Below are positions 1-7,748 of a stretch of 64,000 bases of DNA, piece after piece. A program made the translations under genes and the position numbers. The stretch's first letter is position 1. Each line of letters starts with the position of its first letter. This DNA is from Candidatus Geothrix skivensis (GTDB taxonomy: Bacteria; Acidobacteriota; Holophagae; Holophagales; Holophagaceae), in the NCBI GenBank assembly GCA_016721195.1, contig JADKIO010000005.1, positions 301,001-365,000 on the forward strand, written 5' to 3'. Under the pieces are notes generated by a model. That model was not told where the DNA came from. It made no database searches and worked only from the letters and a program-made list of their open reading frames with translations.

Positions 1-641
1 CCCTTCAGCTTGTCTTCCATCACCTTCACGATGGCGTCGTAGGCCGTGCTTTCGCGCTTGGTGACATCCAGATAGGTCTGGAAGAAGGTCACCCACTTGG
101 CGCTGTCCACGACTTCCTTCTCCACGCCACTAGCCAGTTCCAACTCCTGCTTCTCCCCGGGATCGGGGACGCTCTTGGCCTTCAGTTCCTTCAGACGGAT
201 ATCGTTCTCTTCCAGGACCTGCTTGGCCCGGGCCCCCATCTGTTTGTAGTAGGCCACGGTATTGCCAAAGGGTTCCTTCACGCCCTGGAAGCTCTCCTGG
301 GCCAGGGTCTGGGCGGCCTTAGCATGCTCCAATGCCTTTTCCCACGCACCAGCGGAGTCAGCGGCTTCCGCCGCCAGTCGGTAGGCCGAGGCCAGGTCCA
401 GGTTGGCAGAAACGCTCCTCACCAGAGTCTGATTGTCGGTCTTGTCGAAGGCAGGCTTGGTGCTGGGCAGAAGGGCAGTGGCACGGGCCAGGGCTTCGGA
501 GAATTTGAGCTCTACCAGCAGTTTTTCTACTTCGGGCCTTTCGGCCTTCACCCGGTCGCCAAGGGTGGGCCCTGGGGCAGGGGCCTGGGCCAGCAGGGCT
601 GCCGGGACCAGGAGGAGTGAAAGAAGGGTGGATGTGCGCAT
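1..641 (-). CDS. Exported helical protein, C-terminus cut by window edge
   Basis: The frame is open from an ATG at 641 to the window edge (213 codons), so the 3' end is missing. Residues 1-18 form a signal peptide (MRTSTLLSLLLVPAALLA) with a likely cut before Gln19. The rest is charged and helical, with Ala/Lys/Glu-rich segments reminiscent of TPR-like or coiled-coil helices, including a stretch around residues 75-105 (AYRLAAEAADSAGAWEKAL). No catalytic motif or named family is recognised. It is probably periplasmic. The gene follows the acyltransferase gene on the same strand, but a 268-bp repeat-bearing gap separates them, so it is probably a separate transcript. Confidence 0.75.
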   Translation of the reverse strand, partial: MRTSTLLSLLLVPAALLAQAPAPGPTLGDRVKAERPEVEKLLVELKFSEALARATALLPSTKPAFDKTDNQTLVRSVSANLDLASAYRLAAEAADSAGAWEKALEHAKAAQTLAQESFQGVKEPFGNTVAYYKQMGARAKQVLEENDIRLKELKAKSVPDPGEKQELELASGVEKEVVDSAKWVTFFQTYLDVTKRESTAYDAIVKVMEDKLK

Positions 642-747
642 CGGTTCAACCACTGATGAAGGGGGGACGGCCCCGCAGGAAGCCTCCATTGTTCCGGGAT
701 TGCCCTGACATAGCTAGCCCCGGTCGCGAAGCCCAAACGGGTGGCAA

Positions 748-771
748 AGGAGGCGGCAGAGGCCGCCTCCT
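748..771. repeat. Strong GC hairpin (10-bp stem, AGAG loop)
   Basis: Arms 748-757 and 762-771 are perfectly complementary around a 4-nt loop. Outer arms (gcccaaacgggt at 731-742, acccgttgggc at 781-791) extend the stem imperfectly. It lies downstream of the acyltransferase gene (minus strand) and upstream of the truncated gene at 1-641. It could end transcription of the former, although no clear U-tract follows on either strand. Confidence 0.55.
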
Positions 772-886
772 GAGCCGGGCACCCGTTGGGCTGAGCCTAG
801 CAACAAGGTTGGCCAACCTTTTCAGCCGCTAAGCCCAACGTTTGAGAGGCAGAAGCCGCCTCCTGAGCCGGGCGCCCGTTGGGCTG
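762..886. repeat. Pair of 32-bp direct repeats
   Basis: The 32-bp segment at 762-793 recurs at 855-886 with one mismatch. Each copy is the 3' arm of its own inverted repeat ending in cgttgggct; the second has a 5' arm agcccaacg at 832-840. The layout is a tandem pair of REP-like intergenic palindromes. No coding potential is seen. Confidence 0.7.
805..820. repeat. Perfect 16-bp palindrome
   Basis: aaggttggccaacctt at 805-820 is a perfect palindrome between the two repeat copies. It could be a protein-binding site or part of the same intergenic repeat unit. No transcription factor is assigned. Confidence 0.6.
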
Positions 887-909
887 GGCACCAGAGACCG
901 TTGGCGGCC

Positions 910-1731
910 TCACCCCAGGGTCTCGGCCATGCCCCTGATCTCGGCCTTGATGCGGTCCAGTTCTTTCCGGTCGATCTTGCGCGCGGGGACGCCGCCCCAG
1001 GTCTCCCCCGCCCCCACCCGGCTTCCCGGCAGCAGCACGCTTTCCGGCAGGATGGTCGCATCGTCGCCGATGATCACGTCCCCCATGACGCAGCAGGCCA
1101 GGCCAAGGGTGGCGCGGTGGCCCACGGTGACCGGGGCGATGACCAGGTTGCCCCCGCCCCCATAGTGGGCGAAGATCCGCACGCTGCCGCCCAGGGCGGC
1201 GTCGTCGCCGATGGTGATGAGTTGGGGATCGCTGATGTATTCGGTGTTGATGAAGGCATGGCGGCCGATCTTCATGCCCATGGCCTTCAGGAACCAGACT
1301 CCGAAGGGGGTCAGTGTCACGAAGGGCAGGAAGGTGAACCGAACCAGGTAGAAGAGCCCGTTGTGCAGGAACCAGGGCAGGGCGTGGAGGGTGTAGTAGC
1401 CACCCTTGAAGGGCTTCACCCGGGTGGGCAGGACCCAGTTGTAGACCGGGATCACCACCAGCAGGGCCAGCCCGAATAGGAAGAAGCAGAAGGCCAGGGC
1501 GAAGCCCGAAAGGATCCACGGCAAGGGTCCGGCCTGGTGGCTGGCCCAGCCCTTTAGTAGGGGCCAGAGCCACAGAGCCGGGGCCAGAGCCAGGCCCAGG
1601 GCCGTGGAGGCCAGGGTGTACATGAGCAGCACCGCCAGGCCATAGGCGATCCGTGAGAACCGCCGGAGCAGCTGATCCAGCCAGTTCTTGGGGGGAGGAT
1701 TCTTGGACTGGTCCGCGGCGAAAGACGTCAT
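910..1731 (-). CDS. Membrane protein with left-handed beta-helix acyltransferase domain
   Basis: This 273-aa protein has two N-terminal hydrophobic segments (about residues 27-60 and 70-100). Its C-terminal part, about 150-265, carries hexapeptide-repeat turns (ISDPQLITIGDDAALGG, VIIGDDATILPESVLLPG) typical of left-handed beta-helix O-acyl/acetyltransferases. The end GVPARKIDRKEL is the usual close of that fold. A membrane-linked acyl transfer to a polysaccharide, lipid or peptide is likely, but the acceptor is unknown. The ATG at 1731 lies 38 bp from the divergent GT9 start, which hints at a cell-surface role without proving it. Confidence 0.75.
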   Translation of the reverse strand: MTSFAADQSKNPPPKNWLDQLLRRFSRIAYGLAVLLMYTLASTALGLALAPALWLWPLLKGWASHQAGPLPWILSGFALAFCFFLFGLALLVVIPVYNWVLPTRVKPFKGGYYTLHALPWFLHNGLFYLVRFTFLPFVTLTPFGVWFLKAMGMKIGRHAFINTEYISDPQLITIGDDAALGGSVRIFAHYGGGGNLVIAPVTVGHRATLGLACCVMGDVIIGDDATILPESVLLPGSRVGAGETWGGVPARKIDRKELDRIKAEIRGMAETLG

Positions 1732-1769
1732 GGCTCCAGCCTAGCGAAAGTGGACGGTAGCATGGGTGC

Positions 1770-2771
1770 ATGGATCTGGTTCTGCTCCGCCTCTCCGCCC
1801 TCGGCGACATCCTGCGGGTGCTGCCCGCCTGGGCCAACCTCCGGCAAGCCTTTCCCGGGGCCCGCTTCCGGGCCGTGGTGGAAGACCGCCACGCCTTCCT
1901 GCTGGAGCCCTTGCCCTGGCTGGAACCGGTGATCGTCCGGCGAAGGCAGCTGTCCAATCCCCTCTCGGCCTTCGGCGAATTGAAGCGCGTGGCGGCGCTG
2001 CTGCGGGATGGCGAGGCCAGCCTGGACTTCCACGGCATCCTGAAGGCTGCCCTCATCCCCAAGCTGGCGGCCATCCCGGAGCGCTGGGGGGATGGGGTGA
2101 CCAAGGAATTTGCCGGCCACCTGCAATCCCATCCCCTGGCCTTCATGCACCAGACCCGCTACCAGCAGGCCCTGGGGCTGGCAGAGGCCTTTGGGCGCAG
2201 CCGGGGCATCGTAGGGTTGGGGCGGTTCCGCCCCGTGCTGGGACAGGCCTCGCTCCCTGGGGCCGGGGTCATCTGGCACCAGGACCAGAAACCCCGGGTG
2301 GTTCTGGTGCCCGGCGCCTCCCGTCGAGGGGCCATCAAGCGCTGGCCCCTGCACCACTGGGTGGACCTGGCTCGTCGGCTGAAGGATCAATTCGATCTGC
2401 GCTGGTCCCTGGGCCCCGAGGAGGAGGCCCTCCGGGACTGGCTGCCGGAGACGACGGGCGTGGCGGCCCTTCCCCGTCTCGGATTCTGGCAGCTGGCTTC
2501 GGCCCTTCGGGAGGCAGACCGGGTGGTGGCCCCGGATACGGGCCTGCTCCACCTGGCCGTGGTGCTCGGTGTTCAAGCGCTGGGGCTCTACGGGTCCAGC
2601 GACCCCGTGGTGGCTGGCCTTCCCCCAGGCGCCGGTCGGATCCTTCGCACCGGCATCGGCTGTTCGCCCTGCCGGGAACGAGAATGCCAGCGGAGGCAAT
2701 GCCTGGAGGAACTGCTACCGGAGCAGGTCTCTTCCGCCTTGCAGGAATGGCCTGCGGCTAAAGTGCCTTGA
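1770..2771 (+). CDS. Glycosyltransferase family 9 (heptosyltransferase-like)
   Basis: This 333-aa protein has the GT9 (WaaC/WaaF) layout. The N-terminal Rossmann segment begins LLRLSALGDILRVLPAW. The C-terminal nucleotide-sugar half has VLVPGASRRGAIKRWP (about 187-202) and the family signature APDTGLLHLAVVLG (about 254). A Cys-rich tail (CSPCRERECQRRQC) is common in these enzymes. It would add a heptose or other sugar to lipid A core or a related glycan at the inner face of the inner membrane. Its stop overlaps by 14 bp the stop of the convergent cytochrome gene. The exact sugar and acceptor cannot be read from sequence. Confidence 0.85.
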   Translation: MDLVLLRLSALGDILRVLPAWANLRQAFPGARFRAVVEDRHAFLLEPLPWLEPVIVRRRQLSNPLSAFGELKRVAALLRDGEASLDFHGILKAALIPKLAAIPERWGDGVTKEFAGHLQSHPLAFMHQTRYQQALGLAEAFGRSRGIVGLGRFRPVLGQASLPGAGVIWHQDQKPRVVLVPGASRRGAIKRWPLHHWVDLARRLKDQFDLRWSLGPEEEALRDWLPETTGVAALPRLGFWQLASALREADRVVAPDTGLLHLAVVLGVQALGLYGSSDPVVAGLPPGAGRILRTGIGCSPCRERECQRRQCLEELLPEQVSSALQEWPAAKVP

Positions 2772-3129
2772 ACTTGTATTTGCCCGCATGGCAGTCCAGG
2801 CACTTGACCACTGGGGGCTGATGCTGGCGGTGACAGTCCGTGCAGGGGATTTCACCGAGATGAGAGTCATGGGGGTTGGGCTTTGCGTCCTTCGTCGTGA
2901 CCTTCATGGCGGGGTAGTCGCCATGGCAGACCATGCAGGACTCCGGGGCCACAGCCTTCTTCGTGGGCTTCTCCTCCTGGTGGCAGTTGAAACAGTGCAC
3001 CCCGGATTTGGCATGAGGCGCCGGGAGGCTGAACTTCTTAACCTCCTGCGAGGTCCCGTGAGAACCTGAGAAGACGCCGAGCAGGACGAAGACTAGGCAG
3101 TGGTGGAATCGGAGCGATAAGGGCTTCAT
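2758..3129 (-). CDS. Periplasmic tetrahaem cytochrome c (c3-like)
   Basis: This 123-aa protein has a hydrophobic signal sequence (about residues 8-24) and four CxxCH haem sites: CFNCH 46-50, CMVCH 65-69, CTDCH 96-100 and CLDCH 110-114. Extra His residues (39, 87, 90, 103) could serve as distal ligands. Size and spacing fit small tetrahaem cytochromes and the haem domain of flavocytochrome c3 fumarate reductases, which shuttle electrons in the periplasm. The ATG at 3129 is chosen because the signal peptide follows it; an in-frame upstream extension has no such feature. It diverges from the PstS-like gene across a 292-bp regulatory gap. Confidence 0.88.
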   Translation of the reverse strand: MKPLSLRFHHCLVFVLLGVFSGSHGTSQEVKKFSLPAPHAKSGVHCFNCHQEEKPTKKAVAPESCMVCHGDYPAMKVTTKDAKPNPHDSHLGEIPCTDCHRQHQPPVVKCLDCHAGKYKFKAL

Positions 3130-3243
3130 GGGGGCCTGTGCATCGGGAATCGTGGATTCGTCAAACGGTCTGCAGGTTGGTGGGACTCGATATCGCCAGG
3201 TTCCAGTCTTCACGTCTCGGCGCGCGTGACTTGTGAAAAAAAG

Positions 3244-3259
3244 CGTGACATTGGTCACA
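3244..3259. promoter_or_regulatory. CRP/FNR-family-like operator
   Basis: cGTGA-N6-TCACA at 3244-3259 matches the CRP palindrome TGTGA-N6-TCACA with one mismatch. It sits between the divergent cytochrome (start 3129) and PstS-like (start 3422) genes, so it could serve either. The binding protein is not in the window. Confidence 0.45.
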
Positions 3260-3382
3260 GTTACAATTGGGAAAGGGAACCTCATAAACTGCGGGTGTAG
3301 GATCATGACCCGCTGGGCCTTTAATTCATAGGCCTTCATACCGATATTGATTCCAGGCCGATTGTCCGTGGCGTGAAAGTCT

Positions 3383-3397
3383 TGGCATTCTTGATGC
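3383..3397 (+). promoter_or_regulatory. Possible sigma-54 promoter of PstS-like gene
   Basis: TGGCAT-N5-ATGC keeps the essential GG-N10-GC spacing of -24/-12 promoters and differs from TGGCAC-N5-TTGC at two positions. Transcription would start near 3409, leaving a very short leader that still includes the GAGGA ribosome site at 3411-3415. The match is suggestive only. Confidence 0.35.
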
Positions 3398-3421
3398 TGA
3401 AGTTGAACTAGAGGATTCCCC

Positions 3422-4420
3422 ATGCGAATCAACCGCTCTCATCTGGTTTCCGGACTGGTTTTCTTGGTGGGATTGGCCTGCGCCAGTGCGCTTCCGGCCC
3501 AGTCGCCCCAGGCCCGGGCCAAGTTGGCCGCCTCCATTCCGGCCTATCAGCCCCTGGTCCAATTGAAGGGCACCATTGATCTTGTGGGAACCGATGCCCT
3601 CTCTGAACTCGGAGAGGAGTGGGCCAGTGTGTTTCGGAAGTTCCACCCCGAGGGGAGCCTGGTTTTCCGACCAGGCTTGACCAAGGATGCCGTGAAGGCC
3701 TTCATGGATGGCACCAGCCTCCTCATCATCACCGCCCGGGAATTCAGTCAGGATGAGGCGAAGGCCTTCCAGGCCAAGTACGGCTACCAGCCCATGCGCA
3801 TTCCGATCTGCATGGACGCCAACATCGTCTTCGTGAACAAGAACAATCCGATCACTTCCATCAGCATGGAGCAGCTGGATGCCATCTTCTCTGCCACCAG
3901 GCTGAGTGGAGCGAAGGCACCGGCCGTCGTCTGGGGCGACCTGGGCCTCCGGGGGGAATGGGCCAAGCTGCCCATCAATGCCTACACCAGGGCCCCAGGT
4001 ACGGCCACCAACGCCTCCGTCAAGGAAAAGGTCCTGCTGAACGGGACCTACCGGCCGGGCATCCTCAGCCGCGATGATGCCGCCGCCCTGGCCGAGGCGA
4101 TCATGACCGATCAGACCGGCATCGCCATCAGCACCATGGCGTCCTGGTATGTCGCCAACAAGGTGCTCCCCGTGGTTCCGCTCCGGGGAGAGGATGCTCG
4201 GTTCCCGAACCAGGAGAACGTCACCACCAGCAAGTACCCCATGCCCCGCCTGTACTACGCGTACCTGAACCGGACCCCTGGCAGCCCCCTGCCTGGTCCC
4301 GTCCATGAGGTCATCCACTTCCTGCTCACCCAGCCCGGCCAGAATGCCGCAGCGGATTCGGGTCTTCTCCCCGGGCCTCCCGAGTTCATCCAGATCGCCC
4401 TCAAGCGGCTGAGCCGCTAG
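3422..4420 (+). CDS. Exported PstS-like periplasmic binding protein
   Basis: This 332-aa protein has a signal peptide ending ASALPA and a predicted cut before Gln27. The mature part resembles the PBP-like domain of phosphate-binding PstS proteins: LKGTIDLVGTDALSELGEEWASVF near the start of the fold, an NKNNPITSISMEQLDAIFSATR segment (about 140-162) typical of that superfamily, and a C-terminal lobe ending with a helix. No PstCAB genes are adjacent, so transport is unproven. Its neighbour is a cytochrome gene. It may instead be a solitary ligand sensor or scavenger. The ATG at 3422 follows an AGAGGA ribosome site. Confidence 0.7.
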   Translation: MRINRSHLVSGLVFLVGLACASALPAQSPQARAKLAASIPAYQPLVQLKGTIDLVGTDALSELGEEWASVFRKFHPEGSLVFRPGLTKDAVKAFMDGTSLLIITAREFSQDEAKAFQAKYGYQPMRIPICMDANIVFVNKNNPITSISMEQLDAIFSATRLSGAKAPAVVWGDLGLRGEWAKLPINAYTRAPGTATNASVKEKVLLNGTYRPGILSRDDAAALAEAIMTDQTGIAISTMASWYVANKVLPVVPLRGEDARFPNQENVTTSKYPMPRLYYAYLNRTPGSPLPGPVHEVIHFLLTQPGQNAAADSGLLPGPPEFIQIALKRLSR

Positions 4421-4468
4421 TCCAGGCCCCTGTCGGCCCCTCAGCCCCAATGGGGTCGTTGCCCGAGG

Positions 4469-5920
4469 CTAGGCCTTGCGCCAGCCGGAGCTTCCGTCCT
4501 TGCGGTCCTCAAGGATGATGCCCATGGCCTTGAGCTGGTCGCGCAGGCGATCGGCCTCCGCCCAGTTCTTCCCAGCCTTGGCCGCCCGCCGGGCCTCGAT
4601 GAGGCCCTCCACCTCGGCCTCGAGGTTGGCGGCCTCGTGAGGCCAGGCTGCGAACACCGCATCGGTCTCGTCCAGGAAGGCCAGGACGGACCCGCGCTCA
4701 CTGTGGGTCAGCGCCACATGGTCATCCTGGGCGTTGAGGTCGCTGATGAGTGTGAAGATGGCCGCCAGGGCCTCCGGGGTGTTCAGGTCATCCGCCATGG
4801 CCGACCAGAAGGCCTGCCGGGCCTGATCGAGGCGGACCAACGGATCCAGGGCCTCCGCCCAGGGCCCTCCTCCGGCCTGGCCTTGGCCTTCCATGCGCTT
4901 CCGGAAGGCCCGGATGCGCTTCAAGGCGTTCTCGGCGGCACGCAATCCCTCGAAGCTGAAGTTGAGCACCTTGCGGTAGTGATTGCTCTGGATGGCATAG
5001 CGCAGGGCAATGGGATCCACGCCCCTGGCCACGAGATCCCGCAGGGTGAAAAAATTACCCAGGCTCTTGGCCATCTTCTGGCCTTCGACCATCAGGAACT
5101 CGCCATGCACCCAGTGGTTCACCCAGCGGTGGCCCAGGCAGCCTTCGCTCTGGGCGATTTCATTCTCGTGGTGGGGGAAGATGAGGTCCACGCCACCGCT
5201 GTGGATATCAACCCGAGGGCCCAGCAGTTCCATGCCCATGGCCGAACACTCGATGTGCCAGCCAGGCCTTCCCGGGCCCCAGGGGCTGTCCCAGGAAGGC
5301 TCTCCGGGCTTGGCGGCCTTCCACAGCACGAAATCGGTGACAGAGTCCCGCTCGTACTCGTCCGCATCCACGGAAGCGCCCGCCTGCATCCCTTCCCGGT
5401 CCAGGTGGGCCAGGCAGCCGTACTGGGGCAGCCCCGCGATCCGGTAGTAGACGCTGCCATCGCGGACATAGGCCAGGCCTTTCACTTCGAGGGCCTGGAC
5501 CAATCGGATCATCTCGGGAATGTAGTCCGTCGCCTTTGGCAAGTAGTCAGCCTGAAGGACTTGGAGGGTACCCAGATCCTCCAGGAAGATGGCGGTAAAC
5601 CGATCGGTGAGCGCCTTCATGGCGCTGTGCCTGTCCTGGTTGGAGGCGACCGCGGGCAGGTCCGCCTGGGAATCCCGGATGATCTTGTCCTCCACATCCG
5701 TGATGTTCATGCAGTGTCGGACCCGGTAGCCGGCGGCCTGGAAGGTCCGCTTGAGCAGATCCTGGAACAGGAAGGTCCGCAGGTTGCCTATGTGCGCGAA
5801 GTTGTAGACAGTGGGACCGCAGGTGTACAGGGAGATCTCCCCCTCCGCGATCGGAACCACGGGTTCCACGCGACGCGTCAGGGTGTTGAATAAGGAGAGG
5901 GATTGGCGCATCTTCTTCAT
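4469..5920 (-). CDS. cysS: Cysteinyl-tRNA synthetase
   Basis: This is a 483-aa class Ia synthetase that charges tRNA-Cys in the cytoplasm. The HIGH motif is present as HIGN (43-46) and KMSKS as KMAKS (282-286). The zinc ligands that select cysteine are conserved: Cys34, Cys225, His250 and Glu254, in the family spacing. Length is normal. The frame stays open upstream to 5980, but the ATG at 5920 is preferred because the conserved fold begins shortly after it and the extension overlaps the divergent GAF gene. A third possible start is at 5911. Confidence 0.96.
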   Translation of the reverse strand: MKKMRQSLSLFNTLTRRVEPVVPIAEGEISLYTCGPTVYNFAHIGNLRTFLFQDLLKRTFQAAGYRVRHCMNITDVEDKIIRDSQADLPAVASNQDRHSAMKALTDRFTAIFLEDLGTLQVLQADYLPKATDYIPEMIRLVQALEVKGLAYVRDGSVYYRIAGLPQYGCLAHLDREGMQAGASVDADEYERDSVTDFVLWKAAKPGEPSWDSPWGPGRPGWHIECSAMGMELLGPRVDIHSGGVDLIFPHHENEIAQSEGCLGHRWVNHWVHGEFLMVEGQKMAKSLGNFFTLRDLVARGVDPIALRYAIQSNHYRKVLNFSFEGLRAAENALKRIRAFRKRMEGQGQAGGGPWAEALDPLVRLDQARQAFWSAMADDLNTPEALAAIFTLISDLNAQDDHVALTHSERGSVLAFLDETDAVFAAWPHEAANLEAEVEGLIEARRAAKAGKNWAEADRLRDQLKAMGIILEDRKDGSSGWRKA

Positions 5921-5974
5921 ACGCTCTAGCAAACCATCTTTTCCCCTTCCAGCCAAAGCCCCCCTGGTGCCCCC

Positions 5975-6619
5975 ATGCAACTATTCGGCGGCAGGAAGCA
6001 GGACGAAGCGCTCGCCAAGCGCGAGGAGCAGGTCCGGAAACTCGAGACGGAATGCCGCACCCTGCAGACCAGCCTGGAGGACACCCGGGAACTGGTCCGC
6101 CACCTGGACCAGGACCGGGAACTCCTTCTGGGAGCCCTCGAGCACCTTCGGCCGGGGATGGACGTCCAGCCTCAGGCCCAGGTCCTCCTCGACGTGTGCT
6201 TCAAGCCCCTGGGACTGGCCTGCTTCTATGTGGCCCTGGCGGACTGGGACCAGGATCTGCTCCGCTTTGTGCTGTACCACGAGGGGGGCCGGTTCCGGAA
6301 CCATCCTTCCAGGCGCCTGTCGGATCGGAGTGGCCTATCGGAAAGGGTCCTTGCGGGCCGCCGCCCCGTCTACATCCGCACCTTGGAGGAAGGACGGGCC
6401 GCCGGCAGCCTGCTCACCGCCGCCGAACAGGCCACGGGGCTCATTCCCCACTCCTGGTACGGCGTGCCCCTGGGGCGGGGCTCCCGGCCGTCGGGGCTGG
6501 TGAGCTTCCAGAGCTTCCAGACCGATGCCTTCAGCGAAGGCCGCCGACGGGTCATGGATGCCCTGACGGGCCTGCTGTCCATCTGCATGGACGGGCCGCC
6601 CACACCTCAGGGGCGCTGA
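5975..6619 (+). CDS. Coiled-coil plus GAF-like domain protein
   Basis: This 214-aa cytoplasmic protein starts with a strongly charged coiled coil (about 8-60, heptads in ALAKREEQVRKLETECRTL). A GAF-like sensor fold follows (about 65-205), with strands such as GLACFYVALADWDQDLLRFVLY and a closing GVPLGRGSRPSGLVSFQSF. No output domain is attached, so it may bind a ligand and act through partner contacts. It diverges from cysS (54 bp between start codons), and its stop overlaps the 3' end of the convergent thioesterase gene by 13 bp. GAF assignment is by pattern only. Confidence 0.6.
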   Translation: MQLFGGRKQDEALAKREEQVRKLETECRTLQTSLEDTRELVRHLDQDRELLLGALEHLRPGMDVQPQAQVLLDVCFKPLGLACFYVALADWDQDLLRFVLYHEGGRFRNHPSRRLSDRSGLSERVLAGRRPVYIRTLEEGRAAGSLLTAAEQATGLIPHSWYGVPLGRGSRPSGLVSFQSFQTDAFSEGRRRVMDALTGLLSICMDGPPTPQGR

Positions 6620-6999
6620 ATCAGGGTCAGCAGATCCTGCGGCAGCACGCGGGCCCGGTTGTCGGAACTCGCCACCAGATGGACGCTCTCCCCTTCAGCC
6701 AGCAGGATGCCTTCCCGTTCGATGCGATAGCCGAAGGTGATGCGGCGCCGGCCTCCTTCCAGGAGCGAGGTCCGCACCTGCACCAGTTCGTCGTAGCGGG
6801 CCGGTTGGCGGAAGCGCACTCGGATCTCGTTCACCACCAGGCGCACGCCCCGGGCCTCCCACTCCGCATAGCTCTGGCCCAGCTGGCGCAGGTAGTCGCT
6901 GCGGCCCAGTTCCATCCACACCGGGTAGGTCGCGTGGTGGACGATGCCCATGGCGTCGGTTTCGGCGTAGCGCACCCGGAGTTCGGTCAGGGATTCCAT
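6607..6999 (-). CDS. YbgC/FadM-type acyl-CoA thioesterase
   Basis: This is a 130-aa single hotdog-fold protein. The family motif RYAETDAMGIVHHATYPVW carries the catalytic-type Asp15. The Arg/Asn-rich middle (NEIRVRFRQPARYDE) and the strand ITFGYRIER also fit YbgC-like 4-hydroxybenzoyl-CoA thioesterases, which hydrolyse acyl-CoA or acyl-ACP thioesters in the cytoplasm. The ATG at 6999 is preferred to an upstream one at 7032, because the conserved strand begins MESLTELRV. A partial copy of this 5' end lies 167 bp upstream (7101-7166). Confidence 0.85.
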   Translation of the reverse strand: MESLTELRVRYAETDAMGIVHHATYPVWMELGRSDYLRQLGQSYAEWEARGVRLVVNEIRVRFRQPARYDELVQVRTSLLEGGRRRITFGYRIEREGILLAEGESVHLVASSDNRARVLPQDLLTLIQRP

Positions 7000-7022
7000 G
7001 GTTGGATTATCCACCACTCTGA

Positions 7023-7166
7023 CTACCCCCATATCGGACAGCGCCCCGCGCTGTCCTCCCGCTTCCGCGGCGCTCCGCTTGCGGGCGCGGACGGGGCCCC
7101 GTGGTGGACGATCCCCATGGCATCGGTCTCGGCATAGCGCACTCGGAGTTCGGTCGTGGATTCCAT
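7023..7166 (-). pseudogene. Truncated second copy of the thioesterase 5' end
   Basis: Bases 7101-7166 repeat the first 66 nt of the thioesterase gene (6934-6999) with seven differences. The 22 encoded residues differ at one position (Leu to Thr), and most changes are silent. Beyond this the frame enters unrelated GC-rich sequence and stops at 7023 after 47 codons, so no hotdog domain can form. It is best read as a gene remnant from duplication or recombination with a diverged homologue. It may still be translated as a short peptide. Confidence 0.6.
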
Positions 7167-7185
7167 CCTCCGAGCGTACACGAAG

Positions 7186-7207
7186 AAGCCCCGCGGGTGC
7201 GGGGCTT
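7186..7207 (-). terminator. Hairpin terminator after the 7233-7583 gene
   Basis: A 9-bp perfect stem (7186-7194 with 7199-7207) closes on a 4-nt loop 26 bp past the stop of the minus-strand gene. The following minus-strand sequence is CTTCTTCG, a weak U-tract. Confidence 0.65.
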
Positions 7208-7232
7208 GGGCTGACTGGACGCGGGCTCCCGG

Positions 7233-7583
7233 TTACTCGACGGTGACGCGGACGTGATCGCCCTTGTCCGTGGTGATCTCCAGGAGCAGATCGCCCGGCT
7301 TCGAGTCGGAGAGCAGCTTCTGGAGCTGATCGGGCTTCATGCCCTTCTTGCTTTCGCCGTTGACCTTGATCTCACCCTCGCCAACCATGTCCAGCACGCC
7401 CTTGGCCAGGCTGATGGGCATGCGGATGTGGACTTCGGTGGGGCCGTCCGCGTTCTTGTGCTTGGCGTGGTGCTGCATGACGGTCTTGGAGACGATGTCC
7501 ACCTTGATGAACCGCGCGCTCTGCGCGGCCAGGGGAAGGCTGAGGCTGGCAGCCAGGGCCAGCGGGATCATGATGGCGCGCAT
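7233..7583 (-). CDS. Small exported protein of unknown function
   Basis: This 116-aa protein has a clear signal peptide (residues 1-20, ending LPLAA) and a Gln at mature +1. The mature chain is a small alpha/beta mix with ARFIKVDIVSKT, an EGEIKVNGESKKGMKPDQL middle and a final strand GDHVRVTVE. No family is recognised. The ATG at 7583 is favoured by an AAGGAGG ribosome site; the longer open frame to 7712 lacks features. It diverges from the thioredoxin-fold gene at 7749, and the shared 165-bp gap presumably holds both promoters. Confidence 0.75.
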   Translation of the reverse strand: MRAIMIPLALAASLSLPLAAQSARFIKVDIVSKTVMQHHAKHKNADGPTEVHIRMPISLAKGVLDMVGEGEIKVNGESKKGMKPDQLQKLLSDSKPGDLLLEITTDKGDHVRVTVE

Positions 7584-7748
7584 GGGCGGCCTCCTTGGAA
7601 GGATTTGGTCGGCACTTGCCGGGTCGAGTGGGATTACGGGAGAGCCACCGAGCGGATTAGCCTCGGCTATGCTGGTGCCTGGAACAAATGCCCGTTCCAG
7701 TCCATCCAACATCCAGAGCGGAGCATCCGCCTACCTTGGAGTTCCCGC

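Noticed and set aside
4421..4468. Terminator between the convergent PstS-like and cysS genes
   Set aside because: Only a 5-bp gcccc/ggggc stem; too weak to call.
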